Translations under genes and position numbers: made by a program
Part shown: positions 49,098 to 56,340 of the stretch, piece after piece
How the letters are laid out: each line of letters starts with the position of its first letter
Numbering within the stretch: position 1 is the first letter of the stretch
Notes under the pieces: generated by a model
Databases searched by the model: none
What the model was told of the DNA's origin: nothing
The model's input: the letters and a program-made list of their open reading frames with translations, nothing else
Assembly (NCBI GenBank): GCA_964540795.1
Contig: CAZINX010000003.1
Location: 1 to 64,000 of the forward strand
DNA: 64,000 nt
Source of the DNA: Dichotomicrobium sp964540795
GTDB lineage: Bacteria; Pseudomonadota; Alphaproteobacteria; Rhizobiales; Rhodomicrobiaceae
Reading direction: 5' to 3'

Positions 49098-50195
49098 CTA
49101 AGCCTTGACCCCGGCGCCGATCGCCCTGGGCGCATTCGCATCGAGCGGCCAGCGCGCCCGCGCCGGCGTATCGAGTGGATCGGCTCGCCCGCGATCCAGC
49201 CAAAGCGCCCCCGCCCAGGCGACCATTACGGCATTGTCCGTGCACAGATGCGGCGGCGGCACGTAGAGCGAAAAGCCGTTCGCCGCGCTCACCTGTTCCA
49301 GCGCAGTGCGCAGCGCCGCGTTCGCCGCCACCCCGCCCGCGACCACGAAATTACGCGGCGCATCCGGCCCCATTCGCTCGGTGTAGAGGCGCATTGCCGT
49401 CGCCGCCCTGTCGGTCACGGCCTCCACCGCCGCGCGTTGGAAGGATGCGCAGATATCGGAAATGTCCTGATCGCTGGCTGGTTCAAGCGCGTTCGCAGCC
49501 TGCCGTACCGCCGTCTTCAGCCCAGCAAAGGAGAAATGCGGCTCCGGCCGCCCGACCATCGGCGTGGGGAAGTCGAAACGGCGCGCATCGCCCGTGGCAG
49601 CCGCGCGCTCGACCGCAGGCCCGCCCGGATAGCCCAGCCCCAGCAGCTTGGCGGTCTTGTCGAACGCTTCGCCGAGCGCATCGTCCACGGTAGTCCCGAG
49701 CCGCTCATAGGCGCCGAGGTCGCGCACGATGATGAACTGGCTGTGCCCGCCCGAGACGATCAGCATCAGGTAGGGCGGAGGCACGTTGTCGGTCAGGCCC
49801 ACGGTCAGCGCGTGCGCTTCAAGATGATTGAGCGCGATCAGCGGCAGGCCGTGCACCAGCGCGATCGCCTTCGCCGTCGTCAGCCCGACCAGCAGCCCGC
49901 CGGCCAGACCCGGCCCGGCCGTGGCCGCCACGCCCGAAAGGTCCGCCCAGCCCATGCCGGCATCGCTCAACGCCGCAGCCACAATCTTGTCGAGCACCTC
50001 GACATGCGCGCGAGCCGCGATCTCCGGCACAACACCGCCAAACGCGGCATGATCCGCGATCTGTGAGCGCACAAGATTAGACAGGATTTGCCCACGCCCA
50101 TCCGCGCCGTGCCGCACAACAGCCGCGGCCGTCTCGTCGCAACTGGTTTCAATGCCGAGCACGGTCTGGCCCGGTGCTGGTTCTGGGGAGGTCAT
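49098..50195 (-). CDS. tsaD: tRNA N6-adenosine threonylcarbamoyltransferase TsaD
   Basis: Universal enzyme that transfers threonylcarbamoyl to A37 of ANN-decoding tRNAs, with TsaB and TsaE. The ASKHA fold shows VLGIETSCDETAAAVV, metal-binding histidines in DHAAFGGVVPEIAARAH, SGGHSQFI and VAGGVAANAALR. Length 365 aa. It is divergent from hemC, an arrangement conserved in alphaproteobacteria. Confidence 0.97.
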   Translation of the reverse strand: MTSPEPAPGQTVLGIETSCDETAAAVVRHGADGRGQILSNLVRSQIADHAAFGGVVPEIAARAHVEVLDKIVAAALSDAGMGWADLSGVAATAGPGLAGGLLVGLTTAKAIALVHGLPLIALNHLEAHALTVGLTDNVPPPYLMLIVSGGHSQFIIVRDLGAYERLGTTVDDALGEAFDKTAKLLGLGYPGGPAVERAAATGDARRFDFPTPMVGRPEPHFSFAGLKTAVRQAANALEPASDQDISDICASFQRAAVEAVTDRAATAMRLYTERMGPDAPRNFVVAGGVAANAALRTALEQVSAANGFSLYVPPPHLCTDNAVMVAWAGALWLDRGRADPLDTPARARWPLDANAPRAIGAGVKA

Positions 50196-50374
50196 TTTGA
50201 TCGGCGCGCCGCTGGCAACGCGAGGTTCAAGCTGATATTGCCTTCACAATAGAGTTGTGCCCTTGAGGCGCAACAGGAAAAATTCGCAAAACCCCGCGCC
50301 CTGTGCGCGACAGGTGTCCATCTCCTCGAAGGCTTGCGACCGAAACGGCCCGGAAAAATCAGGAGGAACGTCCC

Positions 50375-51307
50375 TTGCCGACCGAAAAACCCATACGCAT
50401 CGGCACCCGCGGCAGCAATCTCGCGCTCAAGCAGGTTTACGAGCTGCGCGACCGGCTCTGCGCGGCGCACGGCATGACGCATGATGATTTCAAGGTGGTC
50501 GTCATCAAGACCTCCGGCGACATGATCCAGGACAAGGCGCTGCGCGAGTTCGGCGGCAAGGGCCTGTTCACCAAGGAGATCGAGGACGCCCTGATCGCTG
50601 GCGACATCGACATGGCCGTTCACTCGATGAAGGACGTGCCGACAGTCGAGCCGGACCCGCTGGAGATCGTGTGCATGATGCCGCGCGAAGATGTGCGCGA
50701 TGCGTTCATCAGCCTGAAGGTCGCGCGCCTGTCCGACCTGCCCGAAGGCGCGGTGGTCGGCACCTCCTCGCTACGCCGGCAGGCCCAGGTGAAGCAGCTT
50801 CGCCCGGATATCGAGGTCATCACCTATCGCGGCAATGTGGAGACGCGCCTGCGCAAGCTCGAAGAGGGCGTTGCGGACGCGACGCTGCTGGCCTGCGCCG
50901 GGCTTCAGCGGCTCGGCCACGCCGACAAGATCACCGCGCCGGTCAATCCCGAGGAGATGCTGCCAGCGATTGCGCAAGGGGCCATCGGCATCCAGATCCG
51001 CAAGAGCGATGATGAGCGGCGCGACCTGCTGTCCGCCATCCATGACCGGCCCACCCATGTCCGCATCATCGCCGAGCGCGCCTTCCTCGCCCAGCTCGAC
51101 GGCTCCTGCCGCACGCCGATCGCGGGGCTGGCCGAGCTGGACGGTGACCAAATGCACTTCCGTGGCCAGATCCTGCTGCCCGACGGCTCGCAGGAGTTTC
51201 AGACCGCGCGCAGCGGCCCGGCGAGCGAAGCCGCCGAGATGGGCCGCGACGCCGCGAGGGAGCTGTTGGAGCGGGCCGGGCCGGAGTTCATGGCCCAGAT
51301 CGTGTGA
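50375..51307 (+). CDS. hemC: Porphobilinogen deaminase HemC
   Basis: Condenses four porphobilinogen units to hydroxymethylbilane in haem synthesis. Blocks: IRIGTRGSNLALKQ, GDMIQDKALREFGGKGLFTKEIE, MAVHSMKDVPT, GTSSLRRQAQVK, and the dipyrromethane-cofactor cysteine in LDGSCRTPIAG. I chose the TTG at 50375 because a perfect AGGAGG lies 8 nt upstream; the longer frame from 50303 has no such site. That makes 310 aa. The hemD start overlaps its stop (TGATG). Confidence 0.95.
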   Translation: MPTEKPIRIGTRGSNLALKQVYELRDRLCAAHGMTHDDFKVVVIKTSGDMIQDKALREFGGKGLFTKEIEDALIAGDIDMAVHSMKDVPTVEPDPLEIVCMMPREDVRDAFISLKVARLSDLPEGAVVGTSSLRRQAQVKQLRPDIEVITYRGNVETRLRKLEEGVADATLLACAGLQRLGHADKITAPVNPEEMLPAIAQGAIGIQIRKSDDERRDLLSAIHDRPTHVRIIAERAFLAQLDGSCRTPIAGLAELDGDQMHFRGQILLPDGSQEFQTARSGPASEAAEMGRDAARELLERAGPEFMAQIV

Positions 51308-52029
51308 TGCGCGTGATCATCACCCGCCCGGTCGAGGACGCAGGCCCGCTGGCGGACGGCATCAGGGCGCGCGGACATGAGCCGGTCTTCGCGCCGCTGA
51401 GCCACATCCGTTATCAGACGCCGGAGCCACCGCCCAGCCGGCCGGCCGCGACGATCTTCACAAGCAAGAACGCGATCCGCGCACTGGAGGACGTCGCATG
51501 GGCGAAGACGCTGCAGCGGCAACCAGCGTATTGCGTCGGCGCGGCGACGGCGGAAGCGGCGCGGCAGGGCGGTTTCCTTCACGTGGTGGCAGGTGGCGGC
51601 ACCGGCGCGCAGCTGGCCGAACACATCGCCTGGATGCACCGGCCCGGCAGCGCCCCCCTGCTCTACCTGACGGGCGAGCACGTCGCCTTCGACATGCAGG
51701 CGGCGCTTGCCGCGCGCGGCCTCACGGTCTGGCGGCGGATCGTCTACCACAACGCGCTCGTCCGGTCGTGGCCCTTGCCGCTAACGGTCGGGCTGCAGAA
51801 GGATTTCTTCGACGCGATCATTTTCATGTCGCCGCGCACAGCCGGACATTTCGTTCATCTTGCGCGGAATGCCGGGGTCGGCGACCACGCGGCGCGCCTG
51901 CGGTTCCTGTGCCTGTCGGACCAGATCGCAGCCGCGCTCGCGCCTCTTCAGCCCGAGCATGTCGCGGTTGCCGCCTGGCCGACGCAGGATGCGCTTCTCG
52001 ACTTGCTGGGGCCACGAAAGCCTGCGTAG
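51307..52029 (+). CDS. hemD: Uroporphyrinogen-III synthase HemD
   Basis: Closes and inverts hydroxymethylbilane to uroporphyrinogen III. The family is poorly conserved, but VIITRPVEDAGPLADGIRARGHEPVFAPL, ATIFTSKNAIRAL, YCVGAATAEAARQGGF, LLYLTGE and FFDAIIFMSPRTAGHF fit HemD. Length is 240 aa. Its ATG overlaps the hemC stop codon, so the two are translated together. Confidence 0.9.
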   Translation: MRVIITRPVEDAGPLADGIRARGHEPVFAPLSHIRYQTPEPPPSRPAATIFTSKNAIRALEDVAWAKTLQRQPAYCVGAATAEAARQGGFLHVVAGGGTGAQLAEHIAWMHRPGSAPLLYLTGEHVAFDMQAALAARGLTVWRRIVYHNALVRSWPLPLTVGLQKDFFDAIIFMSPRTAGHFVHLARNAGVGDHAARLRFLCLSDQIAAALAPLQPEHVAVAAWPTQDALLDLLGPRKPA

Positions 52030-52187
52030 ATCGGAGCCGCCGCGCGCTAAGTTCTTGCGAAGCATTAACCGAAGCCGGATATAGCGGTGACAAGGCAGCA
52101 TGTGGCGGCATTTGCCAGCATTTGCGCGGCGCGGCCTTTCCGGCGATCATGGTCATGGACCTTCGGGTCCGGCATGGAGCGAAAGCA

Positions 52188-53342
52188 ATGTCCGACGAAA
52201 CGAAATCGGAAACCGGAAGCAGCGCGCAGCGCCCGCACGCGACGCTCGACCTGAAGGCCGAGCGGGTCGACGATCCCGCGCTGGAGGAAAGCGCGTCCAC
52301 CGAGCCGGAATCCAGCGCCGAAGAGCCGCGCGCGCCGGAGAAGAACGCGCCGCCGCGCGAGGGTGGCGGCGCGGCGAGTTTTCTGACGCATCTGTCGGCG
52401 GGCCTGCTCGGGGGGCTGATTGCGCTCGTCGTCGGTTACTATGCGCTCGGCAACTTCCGCGACCGGCTGCCGTTCATCGCTGAAACCAGCGCGGAGCAGA
52501 TCAAGGCCGCGCAGGAATCGCTCGACCAGCGAATCACCGAGGTGGCTCAGGCGGGCGGCGAAGCGCGCGCGGCCCTGGCCGACAACATCGCCGCGCTCGA
52601 CGCGCGCACCGAGGGGCTGGCCCGCACGGACGATGAGGCGATCGTTTCGTTAATCACGCGCGTTGATGCTCTCGAACAGGAGATCCGGGCACTCGACACG
52701 GGGGATGACACCGCGCGCGCCGAGCAGATCGCCAGTGTCCGCGATCGCCTCGCCGGGCTGGAGGAGAGCATCGGCACACTGCGCGCCTCGCTGGAGGAGG
52801 TGCGCGCGCAGACGCAGGAAAACGTCGCCGCGGCGCGCGCCTCGGCGCTGGCCGTCGCGCTCAATAATTTGCAGCGCAGGGTGGATAGCGGCGCGCCCTA
52901 TACAGCCGAGTTGCAGGCGGTTCGCGACCTCTCGGCGGAGCCGCTGGAAGCCGACACCCTTGCAGCCGCGGCTGAGGATGGCGTGCCCACCTTTGGCGAA
53001 CTGCGCCAGAGCTTCCCGGAATACGCCAACAACGCGCTGGAAGCGGTGGGCGCGAACGGCGACGACTCACTGATCGGACAGATCGTGGAAAGCGCGCGCT
53101 CGGTGGTGAATGTGCGCCCCGTGGGCGAGATCGAGGGCGACAGCCCCAGCGCCATCATCGCGCGCATGGAAAACCGGCTGACGGCGGGCGACCTGCCGGG
53201 CGTAATCGCGCAGAGCGACCAGCTTTCCGGCGAGGCGGCCGTCCAACTCGTGCCGTGGATCGAGCGCGTGAAGACGCGGATCGACGCGAGCAAGGAACTG
53301 GACGCGCTGGAAGCGCGGATGCTCGCCGCCATCCAGCAATAG
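52188..53342 (+). CDS. Alphaproteobacterial mitofilin (Mic60-like) inner-membrane protein
   Basis: Protein of 384 aa with an acidic, proline/serine-rich N-terminus (1-60), one membrane helix (LSAGLLGGLIALVVGYYAL, about 66-84), a long coiled coil (about 100-225) and a C-terminal mitofilin-like region (FGELRQSFPEYANNALEAVG; ENRLTAGDLPGVIAQSDQL). Alphaproteobacterial Mic60 bends membranes and is related to mitochondrial cristae organiser Mic60. Its place between hemD and hemY is the conserved one. An upstream ATG at 52149 is less likely. Confidence 0.88.
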   Translation: MSDETKSETGSSAQRPHATLDLKAERVDDPALEESASTEPESSAEEPRAPEKNAPPREGGGAASFLTHLSAGLLGGLIALVVGYYALGNFRDRLPFIAETSAEQIKAAQESLDQRITEVAQAGGEARAALADNIAALDARTEGLARTDDEAIVSLITRVDALEQEIRALDTGDDTARAEQIASVRDRLAGLEESIGTLRASLEEVRAQTQENVAAARASALAVALNNLQRRVDSGAPYTAELQAVRDLSAEPLEADTLAAAAEDGVPTFGELRQSFPEYANNALEAVGANGDDSLIGQIVESARSVVNVRPVGEIEGDSPSAIIARMENRLTAGDLPGVIAQSDQLSGEAAVQLVPWIERVKTRIDASKELDALEARMLAAIQQ

Positions 53343-53382
53343 CAGGCGCCGCACCGGCCGGCGCCGCGAAGAGAGACCGCGA

Positions 53383-55071
53383 ATGCTGAGACTGCTGCTT
53401 TACCTGATTGTCGTTGGCATCCTCGGCGCAGCCGCTGCGTGGCTGGCTGGAAACCCGGGCCAACTCGCTATCACCTGGCTGGGCTACCGGATCGAAACCA
53501 GCGTCTTCATCGCGATCGCGGCGCTGCTGCTCGGCCTCGCGCTGGCGCTGCTCGTGTGGAGCGCGCTGCGGGGCATTTTCGGCGCGCCAGGCCGGCTGAT
53601 CGCGCATTTGCGTGAGAAGCGCGAGCGGCGCGGGCGTGATGCGCTGCGCCAGGGCATCTTCGCCGTCGGCGCGGGCGATGCGCAGCTTGCGGCGCGCTAC
53701 GCCAGCGAGGCCCGGCAGGTTCTGGAGAACGAACCGCTGACCAAGCTGCTGCGCGCGCAGGCCGCGCAGATCAGCGGCGACCATGCCACCGCCAAGCGCA
53801 TCTATGAGACCATGCTCGATGACGACGAGACGCGGCTGATGGGCCTGCACGGCCTTTTTCTGGAGGCGCGGCGGGAAAACCGCGTCGAGGCGGCCGAGCA
53901 ATTCGCCGCGGGCGCGGTGGAAATCAGGCCAGGCCTTCCCTGGGCTGCGGAGGCGCTGTTCGAATTGCAATGCCGCAAGGGCGACTGGTCCGGCGCGCTT
54001 GAAACGCTCGCATCCATGCGCAAGAACAAGCTAGTGGACCGCAAGACCGCAGACCGCCGCCGCGCCGTTCTGCTCAGCGCGCAGGCGCAGGCCATTGAAC
54101 TCACCGATCAGGAACAGGCCGGCAAGCTCGCGCAGGAGGCGCATGGCCTCGCGCCCGATCTGACGCCAGCGGCGGAGATCGCCGGACGGGTGCTGGCCGC
54201 GCAGGGCCATGTGTCCCGCGCCGCGCGGCTGCTGGCCAGGACCTGGGAACTGTCGCCGCATCCCGACATCGCCCTGACCTACGCGTATGTGCGTCCGGGC
54301 GACTCCCCGCGCGACCGGCTCAATCGGGTGCGGGCGCTGACGCGCATCAACCCCGACCATGTCGAGAGCCGGGTGGCCGTGGCCGCAGCGGCGGTCGACG
54401 CGCATGAATGGGACGAGGCGCGCAAGGCGCTGGAGCCGCTGCTGCAGGAACGGCCTTCCCGGCGTGTCTGCACGCTGATGGCCCGGATCGAGGCAGGGGA
54501 CACGCGCAATGCCGGGCTGGTTCGCGAATGGCTGGCCCGAGCGCTGCGCGCGCCGCGCGACCCCGCCTGGGTGGCGGACGGCGTCGTCTCCGACCGTTGG
54601 GCGCCGCTTTCGCCGGTGACAGGTCGGCTTGACGCCTTCGAATGGCGAATCCCGATGGAGCGGGTCGCGCCGGCGGATCACGACGCGCTGTCGCTGGAGA
54701 TCGCCGAACTCGACCGGCTGGAGCGGCTTGAGCAGACCCGGAGAGCGGATGTCGGGCAGCCGGCCGGGCATTCAAACGAGCCGGCCGTGTTAGAGGCCGC
54801 CGACCCGGCCGATATGCCGAGCGAAGAGCCGGAGGCGGCCAGCCCGGAGGAACCGGAACGCGAGGCCGCTCCCCACGACCGGTCCAGAACCGACGAACCA
54901 GCCGAAGCGGCTGAGCAGAACACGCAGCGCGCCGAACGGCGCAGCCTCCAACCGGCCGAGACTGTGGTTTTTCCGCTACGCGCGCCCGACGATCCCGGCC
55001 CGGAAGCCGCGGAAATCGACGACGAGCGCATTTCCCCGGAATATGGTGTGCCGGTAAAAAACACACGTTAA
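53383..55071 (+). CDS. hemY: HemY family TPR membrane protein
   Basis: Proteobacterial HemY (not protoporphyrinogen oxidase) of 562 aa. Two N-terminal membrane helices (LLLYLIVVGILGAAAAWLA; VFIAIAALLLGLALALLVWSAL) are followed by the HemY_N domain and TPR-like helical repeats (about 95-410, for example AARYASEARQVLENEPLTKLLRAQAA). The last 130 residues are acidic, proline-rich and probably disordered. Function is unknown but linked to haem synthesis by neighbours. Confidence 0.9.
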   Translation: MLRLLLYLIVVGILGAAAAWLAGNPGQLAITWLGYRIETSVFIAIAALLLGLALALLVWSALRGIFGAPGRLIAHLREKRERRGRDALRQGIFAVGAGDAQLAARYASEARQVLENEPLTKLLRAQAAQISGDHATAKRIYETMLDDDETRLMGLHGLFLEARRENRVEAAEQFAAGAVEIRPGLPWAAEALFELQCRKGDWSGALETLASMRKNKLVDRKTADRRRAVLLSAQAQAIELTDQEQAGKLAQEAHGLAPDLTPAAEIAGRVLAAQGHVSRAARLLARTWELSPHPDIALTYAYVRPGDSPRDRLNRVRALTRINPDHVESRVAVAAAAVDAHEWDEARKALEPLLQERPSRRVCTLMARIEAGDTRNAGLVREWLARALRAPRDPAWVADGVVSDRWAPLSPVTGRLDAFEWRIPMERVAPADHDALSLEIAELDRLERLEQTRRADVGQPAGHSNEPAVLEAADPADMPSEEPEAASPEEPEREAAPHDRSRTDEPAEAAEQNTQRAERRSLQPAETVVFPLRAPDDPGPEAAEIDDERISPEYGVPVKNTR

Positions 55072-55115
55072 GATTTAGCGTGTATGAATGCTTGCGGTAT
55101 GCCCGCGATTGCGGG

Positions 55116-55143
55116 TTGCAATGCCTTGGAATTGTCGTATAGC
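55116..55143 (+). promoter_or_regulatory. Candidate promoter upstream of the DUF3108 gene
   Basis: TTGCAA at 55116-55121 and TATAGC at 55138-55143 are separated by 16 nt, a plausible housekeeping promoter about 80 nt before the start codon. This implies that the gene is transcribed apart from hemY. Confidence 0.4.
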
Positions 55144-55224
55144 GGGTATTGGCTTTGCACAGGCGGGCCACTTCGCTCCTGCGGCGTGGCGTTCCGGGAT
55201 GCAGCATCAGGAAGGTCGAACGAG

Positions 55225-56067
55225 ATGTCCGTGAGGTTCTGGCGTTACGCGGTCCCGGTTCTGGCGCTGCTTCTTGGGGCGGGCGGTCACGCTGGCCCTG
55301 CGGCGGCCGGCGACTCGAAGGTCTTCGCGCGTTACGACATCGCCTTCAACGGACTGAGCATCGGAACCTTCCAGTTTCACTCCAACTGGAACGGGACTGG
55401 CTACCACCTGCGCGCTGGCGCGCGCATCAGCCTGTTGAGCGGCGTCCTGTTCGACTGGAACGCGCGCACCGAAAGCGTCGGCCGGCTGACCGCCAACGGC
55501 CCGAAACCCGAGCGCTACAACTTCGGCTACGAATCCGGCGACAAGGCTGGTTCCGTGCGTTTGCGCTTCAACGGTTCGGCGGTCATTGACGTCAATATCG
55601 ACCCGCCGCCCAAGAAAAACCGCGTGCCGGTCGAAAGTCATCACATGCGCGGGGTCATCGATCCGCTCAGCGCCGTCATCGGGCTGTCGCAGTTCCGCCG
55701 CCCGAACCGCGGGGCGCAGTCCTGCAACGAGGATATGCAGATCTTCGACGGCAAGATGCGCTACGACATCACCCTGCGCTACAAGCACACGCGCCGCGTG
55801 ACAAGCGCGGGCTACAATGGTCCGGCCTATGTCTGCCGCGCAAAGTTCCAGGCCATTGCCGGGCACAAGCCGAACAAGGAAGAGACGGGCTTCCTGGAGC
55901 GGACCAACGACATCGAGGTCTGGTTGATCCCGGCGAAGAAGGCGCGGCTTTACGTGCCATACTACATTTACTTGCCGCTGCCGGTCGGTTCCGCGTCCAT
56001 GACCACCGAGGAGTTTCGGGTGGAGTCGCCGGGCGAGGGCAACTTGACCGTGATCGGGTCGAGCTGA
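55225..56067 (+). CDS. DUF3108 domain-containing periplasmic protein
   Basis: Exported protein of 280 aa with signal peptide (MSVRFWRYAVPVLALLLGAGG ending near AAAGDS). The DUF3108 body includes YDIAFNGLSIGTFQF, YHLRAGARISLLSGVLFDW, NFGYESGDKAGSVRLRF and GVIDPLSAVIGL. A role in the cell envelope is usual but undefined. AGGAAGG precedes the ATG by about 9 nt; the longer upstream frame overlaps the promoter and is rejected. Confidence 0.85.
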   Translation: MSVRFWRYAVPVLALLLGAGGHAGPAAAGDSKVFARYDIAFNGLSIGTFQFHSNWNGTGYHLRAGARISLLSGVLFDWNARTESVGRLTANGPKPERYNFGYESGDKAGSVRLRFNGSAVIDVNIDPPPKKNRVPVESHHMRGVIDPLSAVIGLSQFRRPNRGAQSCNEDMQIFDGKMRYDITLRYKHTRRVTSAGYNGPAYVCRAKFQAIAGHKPNKEETGFLERTNDIEVWLIPAKKARLYVPYYIYLPLPVGSASMTTEEFRVESPGEGNLTVIGSS

Positions 56068-56340
56068 CAGGGCGCATCGGCAAAGCGCGCAAGCTCTGTA
56101 AAATCCGATCGATTTCACATTGCCATCATGTTTTGCTGCTCCTAATTGTCAGGCAGGCGGCGCGCTGTGCGGAGGCTTTTACCTTGCCGCAGCGACCGCC
56201 AAATCTGTTTGCGCTGCGAAGATGATCTTTGCGGCACAGCATCTTCGGATCGCCGCAGCGTCCGCGAAGATGCGCCAGGCTCAGACCCGGAGCGCGCGCG
56301 TCGCGCGAGCGCGCTCCTGCCCGCCGGCAATGGGGAAAAC

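Noticed and set aside
51498..52187. N-terminal extension of the mitofilin-like frame
   Set aside because: It overlaps nearly all of hemD in another frame; Mic60-like proteins start near the ATG at 52188.
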